Counted from the first letter of the stretch, positions 44,062 to 54,113 are shown. The stretch is 64,000 bases of DNA from Myxosarcina sp. GI1 (GCF_000756305.1 NZ_JRFE01000023.1:33222-97221); one strand, 5' to 3'. The notes: a model not told the origin generated them from the letters alone. Program-made: numbers and translations.

Positions 44062-44721
44062 TCAAACATTGCTTGTAATCTTCGGCAAAGCTCCTATAGC
44101 TCTTAAAGAATTAATAATAAACTGTACGGCAAGTGCCGACTGTAGTACCGCAAAAACCCAGCCAATAATTTGCAGAACTGGAGGTGGTAAAACTTTAAAA
44201 ATCTGTCGCGCCAATAGCATAAAGATTAGATTTAAAACCATAATTACCAGAAGTAGACCTATAATTGCTGCTAAACCTGGCTGACCTTCATCTTGAGCTA
44301 GAGCGACAATTGCCACGATCGCTGCAATGCCTGGAGCGGTAACAATAGTGGGAATAGCCAGGGGAAAAATGGCAATATCTAAAGATGGTGGAGATATTGA
44401 CTTACTATCAGTACTTTTAGGTTTGGGTGGGAATGATTGATTGACTGCCGATAGTGCCAAGTTAAATAGTATAATTCCACCAGCAATTCCTACAGCAGGA
44501 GTAGAAACACCCCACTTACCCAAAATATTGATGCCAACAATAGCAATAACCACTGTAATTATTGTGGCGATCGCCGTAGCTCTTAAAGCCACCGTTCGGC
44601 AAAAACCAGGAGCGGCTCCCCTAGTCTGCTGCACGAAAGCACCAATAGTTTTTAGCGGTCCCAAGGTAATAAAAAAAAGCGTAAATATTTCTGATAGCTC
44701 TAACATGGATTGAGGTGGCAA
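44062..44721 (-). CDS. MarC family membrane protein
   Basis: 219 residues with six TM segments. FTLFFITLGPLKTIGAFVQQT is the conserved first segment (MarC has LGP with a partner), RATAIATIITVVIAIVGINILGKWGVSTPAVGIAGGIILFNLAL follows, and AIFPLAIPTIVTAPGIAAIVAI is the internal repeat of the first, with a PG/AP motif. LxxL-x-GP and IP-x-x-PG repeats are typical of the family. Its function is unresolved; early links to drug resistance were not confirmed. Start ATG 44721. Confidence 0.88.
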   Translation of the reverse strand: MPPQSMLELSEIFTLFFITLGPLKTIGAFVQQTRGAAPGFCRTVALRATAIATIITVVIAIVGINILGKWGVSTPAVGIAGGIILFNLALSAVNQSFPPKPKSTDSKSISPPSLDIAIFPLAIPTIVTAPGIAAIVAIVALAQDEGQPGLAAIIGLLLVIMVLNLIFMLLARQIFKVLPPPVLQIIGWVFAVLQSALAVQFIINSLRAIGALPKITSNV

Positions 44722-44811
44722 AAAAGCAAATTACAGCTCACAATATCTAAACAGCTATTAAAAGATCTCAAGCACAAAGACCGTACCCGTCCGAGCATAA
44801 TTCTGTGAGTT

Positions 44812-45594
44812 TTAAGATATTTGTTCCCCAACGGCAGGAGTAGTTTCTCTTACTACACGCGGCTCGGCAAAAACAGTGCGATAAACCCATCCAGCAAGTA
44901 TTGCTCCTAAAATAGGGGCTACCCAGAATAACCATAGTTGACCGACTAATTCTACTCCAGCAAACAAGGCAACTCCCGTACTACGAGCGGGATTGACTGA
45001 GGTGTTGGTGACGGGAATGCTAATTAAATGAATTAAAGTCAAAGCCAGCCCAATTGCCGCGGGTGCAAATCCTACGGGGGCACGAACATCGGTAACTCCT
45101 AAAATAATAATTAAAAACATAAAGGTTAAAACTACTTCAGTTATCAGGCAAGACAACAGCGGATAACCACCAGGAGAATGTTCTCCATAACCATTAGTTG
45201 CCAGAGGATTGGAACCAGAAAGACTAAATTCGGGATTGCCACTGGCAATAATCAGAATAATTAGTCCAGCCACAATCGCCCCTAACACCTGAGCGATAAT
45301 GTAAGGCAGTAACTCTCCACCAGAAAACCTCTTACCCGCCCAAAGCCCAAAGGAAACGGCAGGATTAAAGTGTCCGCCAGAAATATGTCCGACAGCATAT
45401 GCCATAGTCAACACTGTCAAGCCAAAGGCGAGAGCAACTCCGACAAAACTAATTCCAAGAGGGAAAAAAGTATCCTGTCCGATTACAGTATCTTCGGAGG
45501 TGAATACGGCTGCCAAAACAGCACTACCACAGCCACCAAGAACGAGCCAAAAAGTGCCAATAAATTCTGCAAAGCATTTTTTAAAAATTGACAT
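44812..45594 (-). CDS. aqpZ: Aquaporin Z-type water channel (MIP family)
   Basis: 260 residues, six TM helices plus two half-helices with the NPA boxes: [18 protein letters not shown] and [17 protein letters not shown]. The selectivity filter includes F in the [18 protein letters not shown] region, and the Arg directly after the second NPA, indicating a water-selective channel (AqpZ-like) instead of a glycerol facilitator. [19 protein letters not shown] is the conserved N-terminal helix. Long for AqpZ (about 230) because of an extended loop and a C-terminal polar tail. Start ATG 45594. Gene stands 91 bp from marC, same strand. Confidence 0.95.
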   Translation of the reverse strand: MSIFKKCFAEFIGTFWLVLGGCGSAVLAAVFTSEDTVIGQDTFFPLGISFVGVALAFGLTVLTMAYAVGHISGGHFNPAVSFGLWAGKRFSGGELLPYIIAQVLGAIVAGLIILIIASGNPEFSLSGSNPLATNGYGEHSPGGYPLLSCLITEVVLTFMFLIIILGVTDVRAPVGFAPAAIGLALTLIHLISIPVTNTSVNPARSTGVALFAGVELVGQLWLFWVAPILGAILAGWVYRTVFAEPRVVRETTPAVGEQIS

Positions 45595-45964
45595 GGTTTA
45601 CCTCTATTTACTTTGTTGCTAACTAGAGGATGAGAACGAACGAAATTCTGTTTATGATTGCAATCGTAACCGCACTCATCCTAAACAAAAAACTGCATCA
45701 GTTATCGTGCAGCTTAGAACAAAAAAATAAGAGCGAGATACAAATTTATATGAAAGTTATAAAAAAGATTTTACTAAATCGTTTTCGACCGAGCGTAAAA
45801 ATATAAGACTTACGCAGTGTTACAAAACAAAAAGGGTTTGAGCGATTTCACCCAACGCAAAATCAGGGTTTCATGTTTTAAGTGCGTAAGTTTTAGAATA
45901 TTATTTTTGAATTGGGCTATTCATAAGAGCGAAATTCTTTTTAAGCTGTCTTACTCTATTTTTT
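45595..45964. other. Intergenic region upstream of aqpZ, with a MITE-like element
   Basis: 370 bp. The segment 45808-45891 is bounded by a perfect 9-bp inverted repeat, ACTTACGCA / TGCGTAAGT. Similar 'acttacgca' ends occur in cyanobacterial miniature transposable elements. A 65-codon frame (45817-46014) is mostly inside this element and is not a gene. Confidence 0.5.
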
Positions 45965-46339
45965 TCACCAATTTAGTAGCTTGGCAATTTGAGTGGGCAG
46001 AGAGACGGGATTAAACGGTTTGGCGATCGCTCCGATCGCCCCAATTTCTTCTAGTTGTTGTTGGGTAAACCAACTAGCTCTGGCTGTAATCAAAACGATG
46101 GGAATATATTTCCCCGAAAACCGTTTTAGTTCTTGAAGCAATTGCAAACTATGAGCTTCTCTCGAAAGCCGAACATCTACCAGGATAGCATCGGGTGGCT
46201 CGCTGTTTACCCTCGCTAATCCCTCTGGAATAGAAGTAGCTAAAATAACCTTCCAGCCGCCAAAATCCTTCAAACAGTGACTCAAAACCTCTCGAACTCC
46301 GACCTCAAAGTCAAACAGTAAAATAGATTTAGTCGCCAT
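45965..46339 (-). CDS. Single-domain response regulator, atypical acidic pocket
   Basis: 124 residues. Receiver fold with phospho-acceptor Asp55 (AILVDVRLS) and the conserved Lys in AIAKPFNP. The acidic pair normally at the end of beta-1 (VDDE) is here LFDFE: the second Asp is Phe, so Mg2+ binding may be weaker. C-terminus ends LLNW, like its neighbour's LLGW. Paralogous to the receiver at 46518 (shared FxxFGGWK / FEDFAGWK and PEGLA / KEGLA motifs). Likely an output or shuttle in a phosphorelay. Confidence 0.88.
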   Translation of the reverse strand: MATKSILLFDFEVGVREVLSHCLKDFGGWKVILATSIPEGLARVNSEPPDAILVDVRLSREAHSLQLLQELKRFSGKYIPIVLITARASWFTQQQLEEIGAIGAIAKPFNPVSLPTQIAKLLNW

Positions 46340-46517
46340 GGCTATATTACATAATTTTTTAGAAGTGTTATAAAATAAATCTCAATCTTATTTAGAACTA
46401 AAGACAGTTACGACCTGATAAATTAGCGAAACCCGAAACAGAAGTCCCAAATTTTCTAATTCAGCCTACTTTAGTATTTAGTTTTAGTAAAAAAAAATAA
46501 GAAACTTATAAGTAAAT

Positions 46518-46895
46518 CTATGATGTCCAACCTAAAAGTGCTGCAACTTGAGTCCAAACGGTAGTCGGATCGAAGGGTTTAGCAATTGACCCAGCAATTT
46601 TCATCTGGGCAAATTTGGCGCGATCGCCTGGCGTGACCTTTGCAGTTAGCAAAACGACTGGAATAGCTTCGGTTTGGGGGTCTAACTGGAGACGTTCGAC
46701 AAATTGAAATCCATCCATTTCAGGCATCGATACATCGAGAATAATGCTGTCGAGTTTTTCGGTTCTAGCTTTAGCTAACCCTTCCTTACCAGAACTCGCC
46801 GTCACTGCTTTCCAACCTGCGAAATCTTCAAAAACTCTTTGCAAAACAAATAGTATTTCTGGTTCGTCATCGACAATCAGCACCCGTTTATTCAT
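46518..46895 (-). CDS. Single-domain response regulator (CheY-like)
   Basis: 125 residues. VLIVDDEPEI provides the acidic pair, Asp54 the phosphorylation site (IILDVSMPEMDG), T in VLLTAK and Lys in SIAKPFDP complete the pocket. No output domain. It overlaps the 3' end of the histidine kinase gene by 8 nt (ATGAATAA), so translation is probably coupled and the kinase is the likely phosphodonor. Confidence 0.93.
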   Translation of the reverse strand: MNKRVLIVDDEPEILFVLQRVFEDFAGWKAVTASSGKEGLAKARTEKLDSIILDVSMPEMDGFQFVERLQLDPQTEAIPVVLLTAKVTPGDRAKFAQMKIAGSIAKPFDPTTVWTQVAALLGWTS

Positions 46896-49800
46896 AGTTC
46901 GACAATGGTAAGGTAAAGAAAAACGTACTGCCTATACCCAATTCACTTTCGACCCAAATTCGTCCCCCGTGTTGTTCGACAATGCTCTTACAAATAGCCA
47001 ACCCCAAGCCCGTACCTTTCTTGTCGCGAGAGTCGGAAATGTTTACTTGTTGAAAGCGATCGAATATGGACAATAATTTATTTTGGGGAATACCCTGTCC
47101 TCGATCTTTAACTTGAAACAGGATTGCCTTTGATTCCTCTTCAAAGTCTTTTGATTCTAATTTGAGGAATAGGGATGAGAAACTGTTAGTAATTAGCTCT
47201 GCTGTAAGCCAGATAGTCGAACCAGGAGGAGAGAACTTAATCGCATTGGTTAAGAGATTAGTCAAAGTTTGTACGATCGCGTTGGGTGCGGCTAAGATCT
47301 CGTAGGAACAGGAATTGACAATAAGCTCGATGCCATCTCGATCGGCAAGTATTTTAACCGACTCAGTTGCCTGGTGAAGCAAAGTAGAAAGATCGCATTT
47401 TTCTTTAACCAACTTAAATTTCCCTGACTCCAACCGCTCCAGGTCTAAAATATCGTTGACTAAGCAAACCATACGTTCGCTATTGTTGTGGGCAATTTGC
47501 AATAGTTCTTTTGCCGTATCTGATTTATCATTGTAAAATCCCGTATTGAGTAGACCCAAAGAACCATTAATTGCGGTTAGGGGAGTACGAAGTTCGTGGC
47601 TGACAATCGAAATAAATTCATCTTTGAGTCGGTCAATTTTGTCGCGATCGCTAAGATCTTGAATTTGAGCGATAAAATAAAGCGGTCGAACTTTAGAGTC
47701 TTTTACTAAAGATAAGCTGAGCAAACAGCTAATAGTATTGCCAAATTTATCTACACAGCAGATTTCTCTTTGAGTAACTCGCTCGTTGTCGGCTAACATT
47801 TGTTGCCTGATTTCTGAGACTCGCTGTCGATCTTCAAGGGCAGTTATGTCGTGTAGGGTAGCAGTGAGCAGTTCTGATTTTGTGTAACCAACAATATTAC
47901 ACAAAGAACTGTTGACTTTGAGAAACTTACCACTACAGGAAACAATAGCAGTGCCAATTGGCGTGTTTTCAAAGGCACTGCGAAACCGTTCCTCGCTTTC
48001 TAGAAGTTCTAGTTCTGCTGTTTTGCGTTCTGTAAGATCTCGAAGCACGATTAGTACATCGTCTTTGTCTAGAGGTACTACTCTTGCCTCTTGCCAAATT
48101 ACTCGTCCATCGTCTAGCAAGGGAAACTCATCAATTTGAGCTTTGCTGCTTTGTAGTGCCTCTTTAGTAGCTTTGAGGAGCTTTCTTGCCAATTGTGGAA
48201 AGAGAATACTGCGGTCGTTCTTTCCTACAGTTGCTGGCAATATCGTTTTTAAAATGGCATTTGATAGCTTGACATTAAGATACGTTCCATCACGATGCAT
48301 CCGAATTATCGAATCGGGCAGTGCTTCGATAATGGCGCGGTTTAATGCTTCGCCTTGTCGAATGGCTTCGGTTTGACGGGTAACCTGGCACTTCAACTCT
48401 TGTTCGTAACCAGCACGTAGTTCTTCTGTATGGCGACGTTCGCTAATATCCTGGAAAACATTAATAGCATAAACCACGTCGCCAGCTTCATCAAAAATGG
48501 GAATAGTACGAACTTCTAGCGGGATTCGCTTGCCCTCAACTTCTATTTCGAGATCGTCTAATACAGTTGATTCTCCTTTTAATGCCCTGATTGCAGGTAA
48601 TTTATTTACAGGATAACTACGGTTAGTTCCAGCGACGTAAATAGGCAAATCTCGCGAAAATTTTGCTGATAATAAGGGATTTAGTATTTCGTTGCGTCCT
48701 AAAATTTCTTTTGCTGCTCGATTTAGCAACACTGCCTTGCTATCGCGATCGAAGACGGTAATTCCCAAAGGGATACTTTGCAAAAAAGTTTCAAACTTTT
48801 TTTCGCTGGCTTGCAGAGAACCAAAGGTATCGTCTAGTTGCTGTGCCATCCGCTCGAAAGCGATACCCAGTTGCGCTACTTCCCCTACTCCACCTACTTG
48901 AATTTGTCGCTTTAATTGTCCTTCGGTAATAGCCGTTGCTGCCTGCTGTAAGCGGTGAATGGGGGTAGCGATCGCCCGTGATGTCCAAATCCCCGTAACT
49001 GTCGCCGATAGCAAGGTTAGCCCGCAAAGTAGTAACGTCCGTTGATTGTTTGCCTGGATATCTGCTAAAAAATCTGTTTCGGGAATCGCCGTTACTATTA
49101 GCCAGTCAAGTCCATAACTATTCTGATATGGCGTAATTTGCACGAACTGACGCTGCTTGTCTAAGAGAAAGCTAAAACTCTGGCTGGCTCGAATTCGGTT
49201 TAAGTCTTGCCATTTAGCGATCGCTTCTTGAGCTACGGCGCGAGTTAACAAGTTCTGGCTATCTGTACTCTGCATTCGGATTAGTTCTTTTCCCTGCCTG
49301 TGGAAAAGTCGTTCTTGAGTAGAGCTGGCGATTAATTCTCCTGTTGGCTCGACGATAAACGTTTGACCAGATGGAGAAAAATCTAGAGAATCGAGAAATA
49401 AACTAATATCTTCTAGCAGTAAATCCGAATTAAGAACTCCTTGCAATTCTCCGTTTATATAGACGGGAGTTACCGCAGAAATTATAGTAATAGGTAAGTT
49501 TAGAGCGGGAAAAACTGGAGTCCAGGTTGGTTTGCCAACTTTTAAAGCAGTTTTGTACCATAAAAGTCGGCGAGAATCAAAATTGGGCGTAACGTGTATT
49601 GTTTTTAGGCGATTTCGTTTTTCATCAATTTGGTAAAAGCGGCGTACTCCAGGTGCGGCTCCTCGCTTATCCCAGAGCGTAATAGTATTGGGAGTAGTAA
49701 CAACACCATGGCGATCGCGACCGACTCCTAGAACTTCTCCGTCAACATTGCCAAAGCTAAGAGTAGTCAGTGAGGGGAAAATTTGTATTTGCTGGTAAAA

Positions 49801-50091
49801 ATACTGTTCTAGTTTGGCAAAATCTGCTACGTCTATTTTTTCCTTGGCTATCGCGACTCGATTTAGTTCTACTATCTGCTGAGGAGTTGCTAAATATAGT
49901 TCGAGACGCTCGACAATCCGCACCGATACCTGATTCATTAATTGGTTAGCCAGGTCATTAACCGCTCTTTCGCCACTGCGATTAGATAGATAGGCAACAA
50001 GCCCCACTGCTCCCACCAACTGGAGCAGAAAAGGAATTGTCAGTAGTATTCCCAGGGAAATTTTAGTCAAAAATTGCCGCTGAATCTTCAT
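46888..50091 (-). CDS. Membrane hybrid-type multi-PAS sensor histidine kinase
   Basis: 1067 residues from ATG 50091, chosen because it overlaps the upstream regulator stop as ATGA and begins with MKIQRQFLTKIS, then TM1 (about residues 8-30). An extracytoplasmic Cache-type sensor domain (about 35-335) lies between TM1 and TM2 (about 345-365). Then a HAMP linker, three PAS/PAC domains (about 430-815, the first PAS after a coiled stretch), the HisKA dimerisation domain with H-box SHELRTPLTAING, and HATPase_c with N box LLTNAIKFSPPGS, G1 VKDRGQGIP and G2 KGTGLGLAI. No receiver is fused. It should autophosphorylate in response to an extracellular small-molecule ligand. Confidence 0.93.
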   Translation of the reverse strand: MKIQRQFLTKISLGILLTIPFLLQLVGAVGLVAYLSNRSGERAVNDLANQLMNQVSVRIVERLELYLATPQQIVELNRVAIAKEKIDVADFAKLEQYFYQQIQIFPSLTTLSFGNVDGEVLGVGRDRHGVVTTPNTITLWDKRGAAPGVRRFYQIDEKRNRLKTIHVTPNFDSRRLLWYKTALKVGKPTWTPVFPALNLPITIISAVTPVYINGELQGVLNSDLLLEDISLFLDSLDFSPSGQTFIVEPTGELIASSTQERLFHRQGKELIRMQSTDSQNLLTRAVAQEAIAKWQDLNRIRASQSFSFLLDKQRQFVQITPYQNSYGLDWLIVTAIPETDFLADIQANNQRTLLLCGLTLLSATVTGIWTSRAIATPIHRLQQAATAITEGQLKRQIQVGGVGEVAQLGIAFERMAQQLDDTFGSLQASEKKFETFLQSIPLGITVFDRDSKAVLLNRAAKEILGRNEILNPLLSAKFSRDLPIYVAGTNRSYPVNKLPAIRALKGESTVLDDLEIEVEGKRIPLEVRTIPIFDEAGDVVYAINVFQDISERRHTEELRAGYEQELKCQVTRQTEAIRQGEALNRAIIEALPDSIIRMHRDGTYLNVKLSNAILKTILPATVGKNDRSILFPQLARKLLKATKEALQSSKAQIDEFPLLDDGRVIWQEARVVPLDKDDVLIVLRDLTERKTAELELLESEERFRSAFENTPIGTAIVSCSGKFLKVNSSLCNIVGYTKSELLTATLHDITALEDRQRVSEIRQQMLADNERVTQREICCVDKFGNTISCLLSLSLVKDSKVRPLYFIAQIQDLSDRDKIDRLKDEFISIVSHELRTPLTAINGSLGLLNTGFYNDKSDTAKELLQIAHNNSERMVCLVNDILDLERLESGKFKLVKEKCDLSTLLHQATESVKILADRDGIELIVNSCSYEILAAPNAIVQTLTNLLTNAIKFSPPGSTIWLTAELITNSFSSLFLKLESKDFEEESKAILFQVKDRGQGIPQNKLLSIFDRFQQVNISDSRDKKGTGLGLAICKSIVEQHGGRIWVESELGIGSTFFFTLPLSNYE

Positions 50092-52106
50092 AGAGAATAC
50101 AAGCAATAGGTGTTTCCGCCTCGCCATTTTGCCGCTTGTAGTGCCTGGTTAGCGGTATTCATAAAAGTGCTAACGCTATTATTGGCTGCGGGAACGGTAC
50201 CAACAATTCCCAAACTCATAGTCAAGCGATCGCTCAAGGTAGAGCTTTGGTGAGGAATATTTAACTCAAAGATCTGCTGCTGAATTGTCTCGGTTAATCT
50301 TACTGCTGTATCTAAATATGTTGAGGGCAAGCAAATGGCAAATTCGGCTCCGCCATAACGGGCTACTAAGCCCGAAGCAGGAATACACTGTTGTAAAATA
50401 ATTGCCAGTTGCTGCAAACAGGTATTGCCTGCGGCGTAACCACAGTCGGAGTTGTATGCTTGAAAGCAATCAATCTCACTTAAGATAACGGCGATGGTTT
50501 TTTGTTCTCGCTTTGACTGTTCCCACCCTTGTTGAAGGGAGTATTGGAAAGATTGGCGGTTTGGAAGTTTGGTTAACGCGTCGGTATCGGTTTCTATAGA
50601 TTTATTAAAACTTAATTGCTTTTGAGACAATTGCTCTATGCGATTGACTACTCTACTGACTAGTTCGGGACCGAGAATTGGTTTGCTAACAAAGTCAATT
50701 GCTCCTGCCTCAAATGCCTGTCGCAAATAATCTGGTTCAGTTCGAGCAGTGAGGACAAAAATTGGTAGACTGCAATAGAGAGCATGGGAACTAACCGCTT
50801 GACAGATTTCAATCCCATCGAATGTAGGTACGTCTAAATCTAGTAGGAGTAGCAGAGGTAATTGGGAAAATAGAGCCTTCCACAATTCTTCAGGTTTAGT
50901 TACGCAAACTAATTCGATTTTTTTTGTCTCTAATACTCGTTGCAAAGCATCGGAAGTATTTAAGTCTCCGTAAAAGAGTACTTTCGTCCGCGATGGTTCG
51001 AGCCGCTGACTTGAGTTTTGCAGAGCATACTGCTGGGAGGCTGGCGACTCTATAGCATATGGCAATACTCTGGCTGTGGTAGCAGTAAGTTTGGGACGAT
51101 CGCCTGACAAAAACTGCTTGAGAGATGCGAGTTCTCGTGAGAAATCTCGAACTATTGTCAGTTCGTTCTTTCCTTTCTCACTCAAGAGTTGCTCTATCTG
51201 GCGAACAAAAGCTACAGCTTCAGGGTAGCCGAATGTCCCCAATCCTCCTACTAACTTGTGTGCCTCTTCTTTGGCTCGCTCTCTTTGGGGTTCGGTTAGG
51301 GTATTGGTTGACAATCCCCGCTCTACCTCTTCTAAAACCCTGATTCTTCGTTCTAAACCAGAGTCAAACGAGGCTTTAGCTTCAGCAATCGCTTTAATTC
51401 CCGATTGTTTGCTTTTTGACTGGTGATTGGGGACGGGTTTTAATCGATATCCTATGCCAAACACTGTCTCAATTACTTCCTCGACTATACCTACTTTTTT
51501 CAGTCGTTTACGTAAATCTTTGATCAGATTGGTTACCGCTCCTTCTGTCGGATAATTATCGCTCGTCCACAGGCGATCGATTATGGCATTACGACTAAAA
51601 ACTTGGCGAGGATGTTTTAAAAACAACTCTAGCAATTTATATTCTCTTGGTTTTAGCTCGATTTCTTGACCCTGGTAGCTAGCTTGCAACGATACTGGAT
51701 TTAAAGTCAATTTACCCCAGGACAACAGCGAGGAAAGCCTGGGATTTTTGCCTCTTCTTAACAAAGCTCTAATTCTCGCTAATAATTGCAAAAAAACAAA
51801 AGGTTTGGTTAGATAATCATCAGCCCCAGCATCCAAACCTCTTACAATATCATGAGTAGAATTCTTGGCAGTAAGCAGTAAAATTGGCATTTGGTAGCCT
51901 TGAGAACGCAGACATTGGCAGACCATAATTCCATCGAGTTTAGGAATCATTATGTCTAGCAAAATTATGTCGTACTGCCACCGATTAGCTAGTTCCAGAC
52001 TTGTTTGACCATCTCTGGCAAGGTCTACGGTATACCTTTCACCGCTTAAGGTTGCTGAGAGAACTCTGGCAGTAGATAGATCGTCTTCAACTAATAAGAT
52101 TTTCAT
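50088..52106 (-). CDS. Multi-domain regulator REC-wHTH-HPt-REC-GGDEF-like
   Basis: 672 residues. Module order: (1) OmpR-type receiver (about 1-120, phospho-Asp51); (2) winged-helix DNA-binding domain with LKPREYKLLELFLKHPRQVFSRNAIIDRLW (about 130-228); (3) helical HPt with the histidine in EEAHKLVGGLGTFG (about 255-345); (4) second receiver with Asp in LLLLLDLDVPTFDG (about 375-490); (5) a GGDEF-related domain (about 510-672) where the signature is RYGGAEF, so diguanylate cyclase activity is doubtful. It combines DNA binding with a complete internal phosphorelay. Overlaps the kinase gene by ATGA. Start ATG 52106. Confidence 0.9.
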   Translation of the reverse strand: MKILLVEDDLSTARVLSATLSGERYTVDLARDGQTSLELANRWQYDIILLDIMIPKLDGIMVCQCLRSQGYQMPILLLTAKNSTHDIVRGLDAGADDYLTKPFVFLQLLARIRALLRRGKNPRLSSLLSWGKLTLNPVSLQASYQGQEIELKPREYKLLELFLKHPRQVFSRNAIIDRLWTSDNYPTEGAVTNLIKDLRKRLKKVGIVEEVIETVFGIGYRLKPVPNHQSKSKQSGIKAIAEAKASFDSGLERRIRVLEEVERGLSTNTLTEPQRERAKEEAHKLVGGLGTFGYPEAVAFVRQIEQLLSEKGKNELTIVRDFSRELASLKQFLSGDRPKLTATTARVLPYAIESPASQQYALQNSSQRLEPSRTKVLFYGDLNTSDALQRVLETKKIELVCVTKPEELWKALFSQLPLLLLLDLDVPTFDGIEICQAVSSHALYCSLPIFVLTARTEPDYLRQAFEAGAIDFVSKPILGPELVSRVVNRIEQLSQKQLSFNKSIETDTDALTKLPNRQSFQYSLQQGWEQSKREQKTIAVILSEIDCFQAYNSDCGYAAGNTCLQQLAIILQQCIPASGLVARYGGAEFAICLPSTYLDTAVRLTETIQQQIFELNIPHQSSTLSDRLTMSLGIVGTVPAANNSVSTFMNTANQALQAAKWRGGNTYCLYSL

Positions 52107-52699
52107 GGAAAACTATCTTGACAAGCGTCTAAAAAAAATCCTGAATCGCAGCTATCTTGCAACTTCTAGCTTTTGGTTGTCTTTTCGAGGTAATAGAAAA
52201 CAGAGAATAAAAGTTAGATATAAAACTAAAGTTTTCTGAATATACAAATATTGTTACTCAGATTTTAATTTAATACATCGGCAGTCGAATTTTAAGCCAA
52301 TTAAAATTTTTTGTTAGTAAGTTTTTATTCATTGACTCTAATATTTTTGTTTTAAGATAGAGTTATGGCTATAGTAATCTTTGTTTTTTCTTAATTTAGC
52401 TTGGGAGTAGAGAAGTTAAAACAAACATAATTTTTATTTAAAACTAAATTAATTTTCTTTGTTCACTAATACTACAACATTTTCATTAATACAATATTAA
52501 ATGTTAGAAAAATTATATGAGTAGTAAACATAGAAAATAAAAATCAACAATCTCGACCGAATGATAAAATTGATACAGAAAGTTATTAGACTTCTTACAT
52601 AAATACGATTTTTCATTGTTTCAGCAATTACATAGAATTCTCAAAAACTCTTGTCTTTTAAACTACTCAGAGTTTTCTTAAAATATTTTGTGCAAAAGT
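52107..52699. other. Intergenic region upstream of the signalling cluster
   Basis: 593 bp, strongly AT-rich with many homopolymer runs. It precedes the regulator start at 52106 (minus strand) and lies after the stop of the membrane protein gene at 52700. No gene, RNA or clear repeat recognised. Confidence 0.6.
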
Positions 52700-53338
52700 C
52701 TACTTAATACGTCGATGACGAGACGTTTTGTTGCGTAATAAATATATAAAGTGCCCTGTTAGATATCCCCCCCAACCAGGAATAGCAAGAGAAGTAGCCA
52801 AAATTGTGGTTGTGGCACTAAGTCTGCTTGATAGTGTCCTTGCCTCTTCCAAGCCTTGAAAGATAAAACTAATCGTAACAATTGCGGCAAATACTCCTGC
52901 TGTCAGTCCACTAACGCTTTTAATAAATTCTTTGGGATGAGGAATACCAGATCTTGCTTTGTTCGAGCTAGAACCCAAAAAAAATCCCGAGACAATACCA
53001 GCTATGGCGAGAAAGCCAACCATAGTAACTCGGGTTTCTATTGTATGAGTAACATTTGTCTGAACCTTTAAATAATCTGCTAGTACAGAACCTGTACCGA
53101 CAACGCTTCCTGCGATCGCTGCCACACTCAGCCACCAAAAAAATGGTTTGTGTAGACGCGTACTGGCATAAGCCGAAAAAGCGATCGCCATGGAACAGAG
53201 AATAGCAGAAAGCAACAACTGTAAGTTACTGCCGATGATATAAGCTAAGATACCTCCCGTTACTGCTCCAGCAAGCCTATAAAGGTTAGTTCTGATTGGT
53301 TTAAAATGATGGCGTTCATACCCGTTCGTGTTTCGCAT
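52700..53338 (-). CDS. Multi-pass membrane protein of unknown function
   Basis: 212 residues with about five hydrophobic segments (22-40, 45-60, 68-88, 105-122, 145-165). Contains short repeated glycine-rich helices (GAVTGGILAYIIG and GLTAGVFAAIVT), and a basic tail. No family recognised. Start ATG 53338. Monocistronic between two long intergenic regions. Confidence 0.6.
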   Translation of the reverse strand: MRNTNGYERHHFKPIRTNLYRLAGAVTGGILAYIIGSNLQLLLSAILCSMAIAFSAYASTRLHKPFFWWLSVAAIAGSVVGTGSVLADYLKVQTNVTHTIETRVTMVGFLAIAGIVSGFFLGSSSNKARSGIPHPKEFIKSVSGLTAGVFAAIVTISFIFQGLEEARTLSSRLSATTTILATSLAIPGWGGYLTGHFIYLLRNKTSRHRRIK

Positions 53339-53471
53339 TTCATTGGGAATTTTCTGGTTTTGTCAGTAAAAATTTGAGCTTCAACTCTTAAATTCAACCT
53401 CGATTTTGATATATTTTCAAAAAACTTTAGAAATTTTTATTAAAAGCTGTCATTAAAAAAATTTGTTTTTC

Positions 53472-54113
53472 ATGATGAAAAAACTATTAATAAGTACAAT
53501 CGCTACTGGCATCATGGTTAGTTTTGCCACTCCATCGCTGGCGTTATTATTCGATCGCCCCGATTTTTTCGAGGAAGGAAAAGAGCAATTTGACCGAGAA
53601 ATCGAGCGATTTCAACAACAAGCACCCGAACCAGGTTTGAGTATTGAAGGAGAAGAACAAGAACAAACCTGGCAACATCTGGTTTCGCGAGAGGGAGGCT
53701 TTAGTATTTGGGCACCTCGCGGCACTATTGTTCAAGAAACCAAAACCTTACAAACAGAGGTAGGAAATATCGAGTTTAGAGTTTTAGCTACTAATCCCCA
53801 AGCTTCGAGATTTGTTGTTGCCTACTCAGAAGAACTATCTTCTACTCAGTTGGAAAACCCCAGGGCTATTTTAGCGGGGTTGCGGGAGCGACTAGTCAGC
53901 AACACGGCTTTCGATCTTATCGACGAGCAGCCTATAACCTACAAAGAATATCCTGGCAGGCAACTGAGACTTCGAGATTCTGAAGAAACTATTACCTTTA
54001 GAGTTTATTTAATTGATGAAACAATCTATGTTCTAGGCGCGAGCCAGCCACAGCAAGGCGAGCTTTCAGAAGCGGCAACTGCTTTTTTTAATTCCTTTGA
54101 AGCGATCGAGTAA
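53472..54113 (+). CDS. Exported hypothetical protein
   Basis: 213 residues from the ATG pair at 53472/53475; the frame is open from a TTG at 53463, but the signal peptide MKKLLISTIATGIMVSFATPSLA begins at the second ATG. The mature part has a helical acidic segment (EEGKEQFDREIERF), then a beta-rich domain with GGFSIWAPRGTIVQETKTL, VGNIEFRVLATN and YPGRQLRLRD, ending TAFFNSFEAIE. The 'FSIWAPRG' start resembles other cyanobacterial periplasmic proteins of about 200 residues; the function is unknown. Confidence 0.7.
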   Translation: MMKKLLISTIATGIMVSFATPSLALLFDRPDFFEEGKEQFDREIERFQQQAPEPGLSIEGEEQEQTWQHLVSREGGFSIWAPRGTIVQETKTLQTEVGNIEFRVLATNPQASRFVVAYSEELSSTQLENPRAILAGLRERLVSNTAFDLIDEQPITYKEYPGRQLRLRDSEETITFRVYLIDETIYVLGASQPQQGELSEAATAFFNSFEAIE

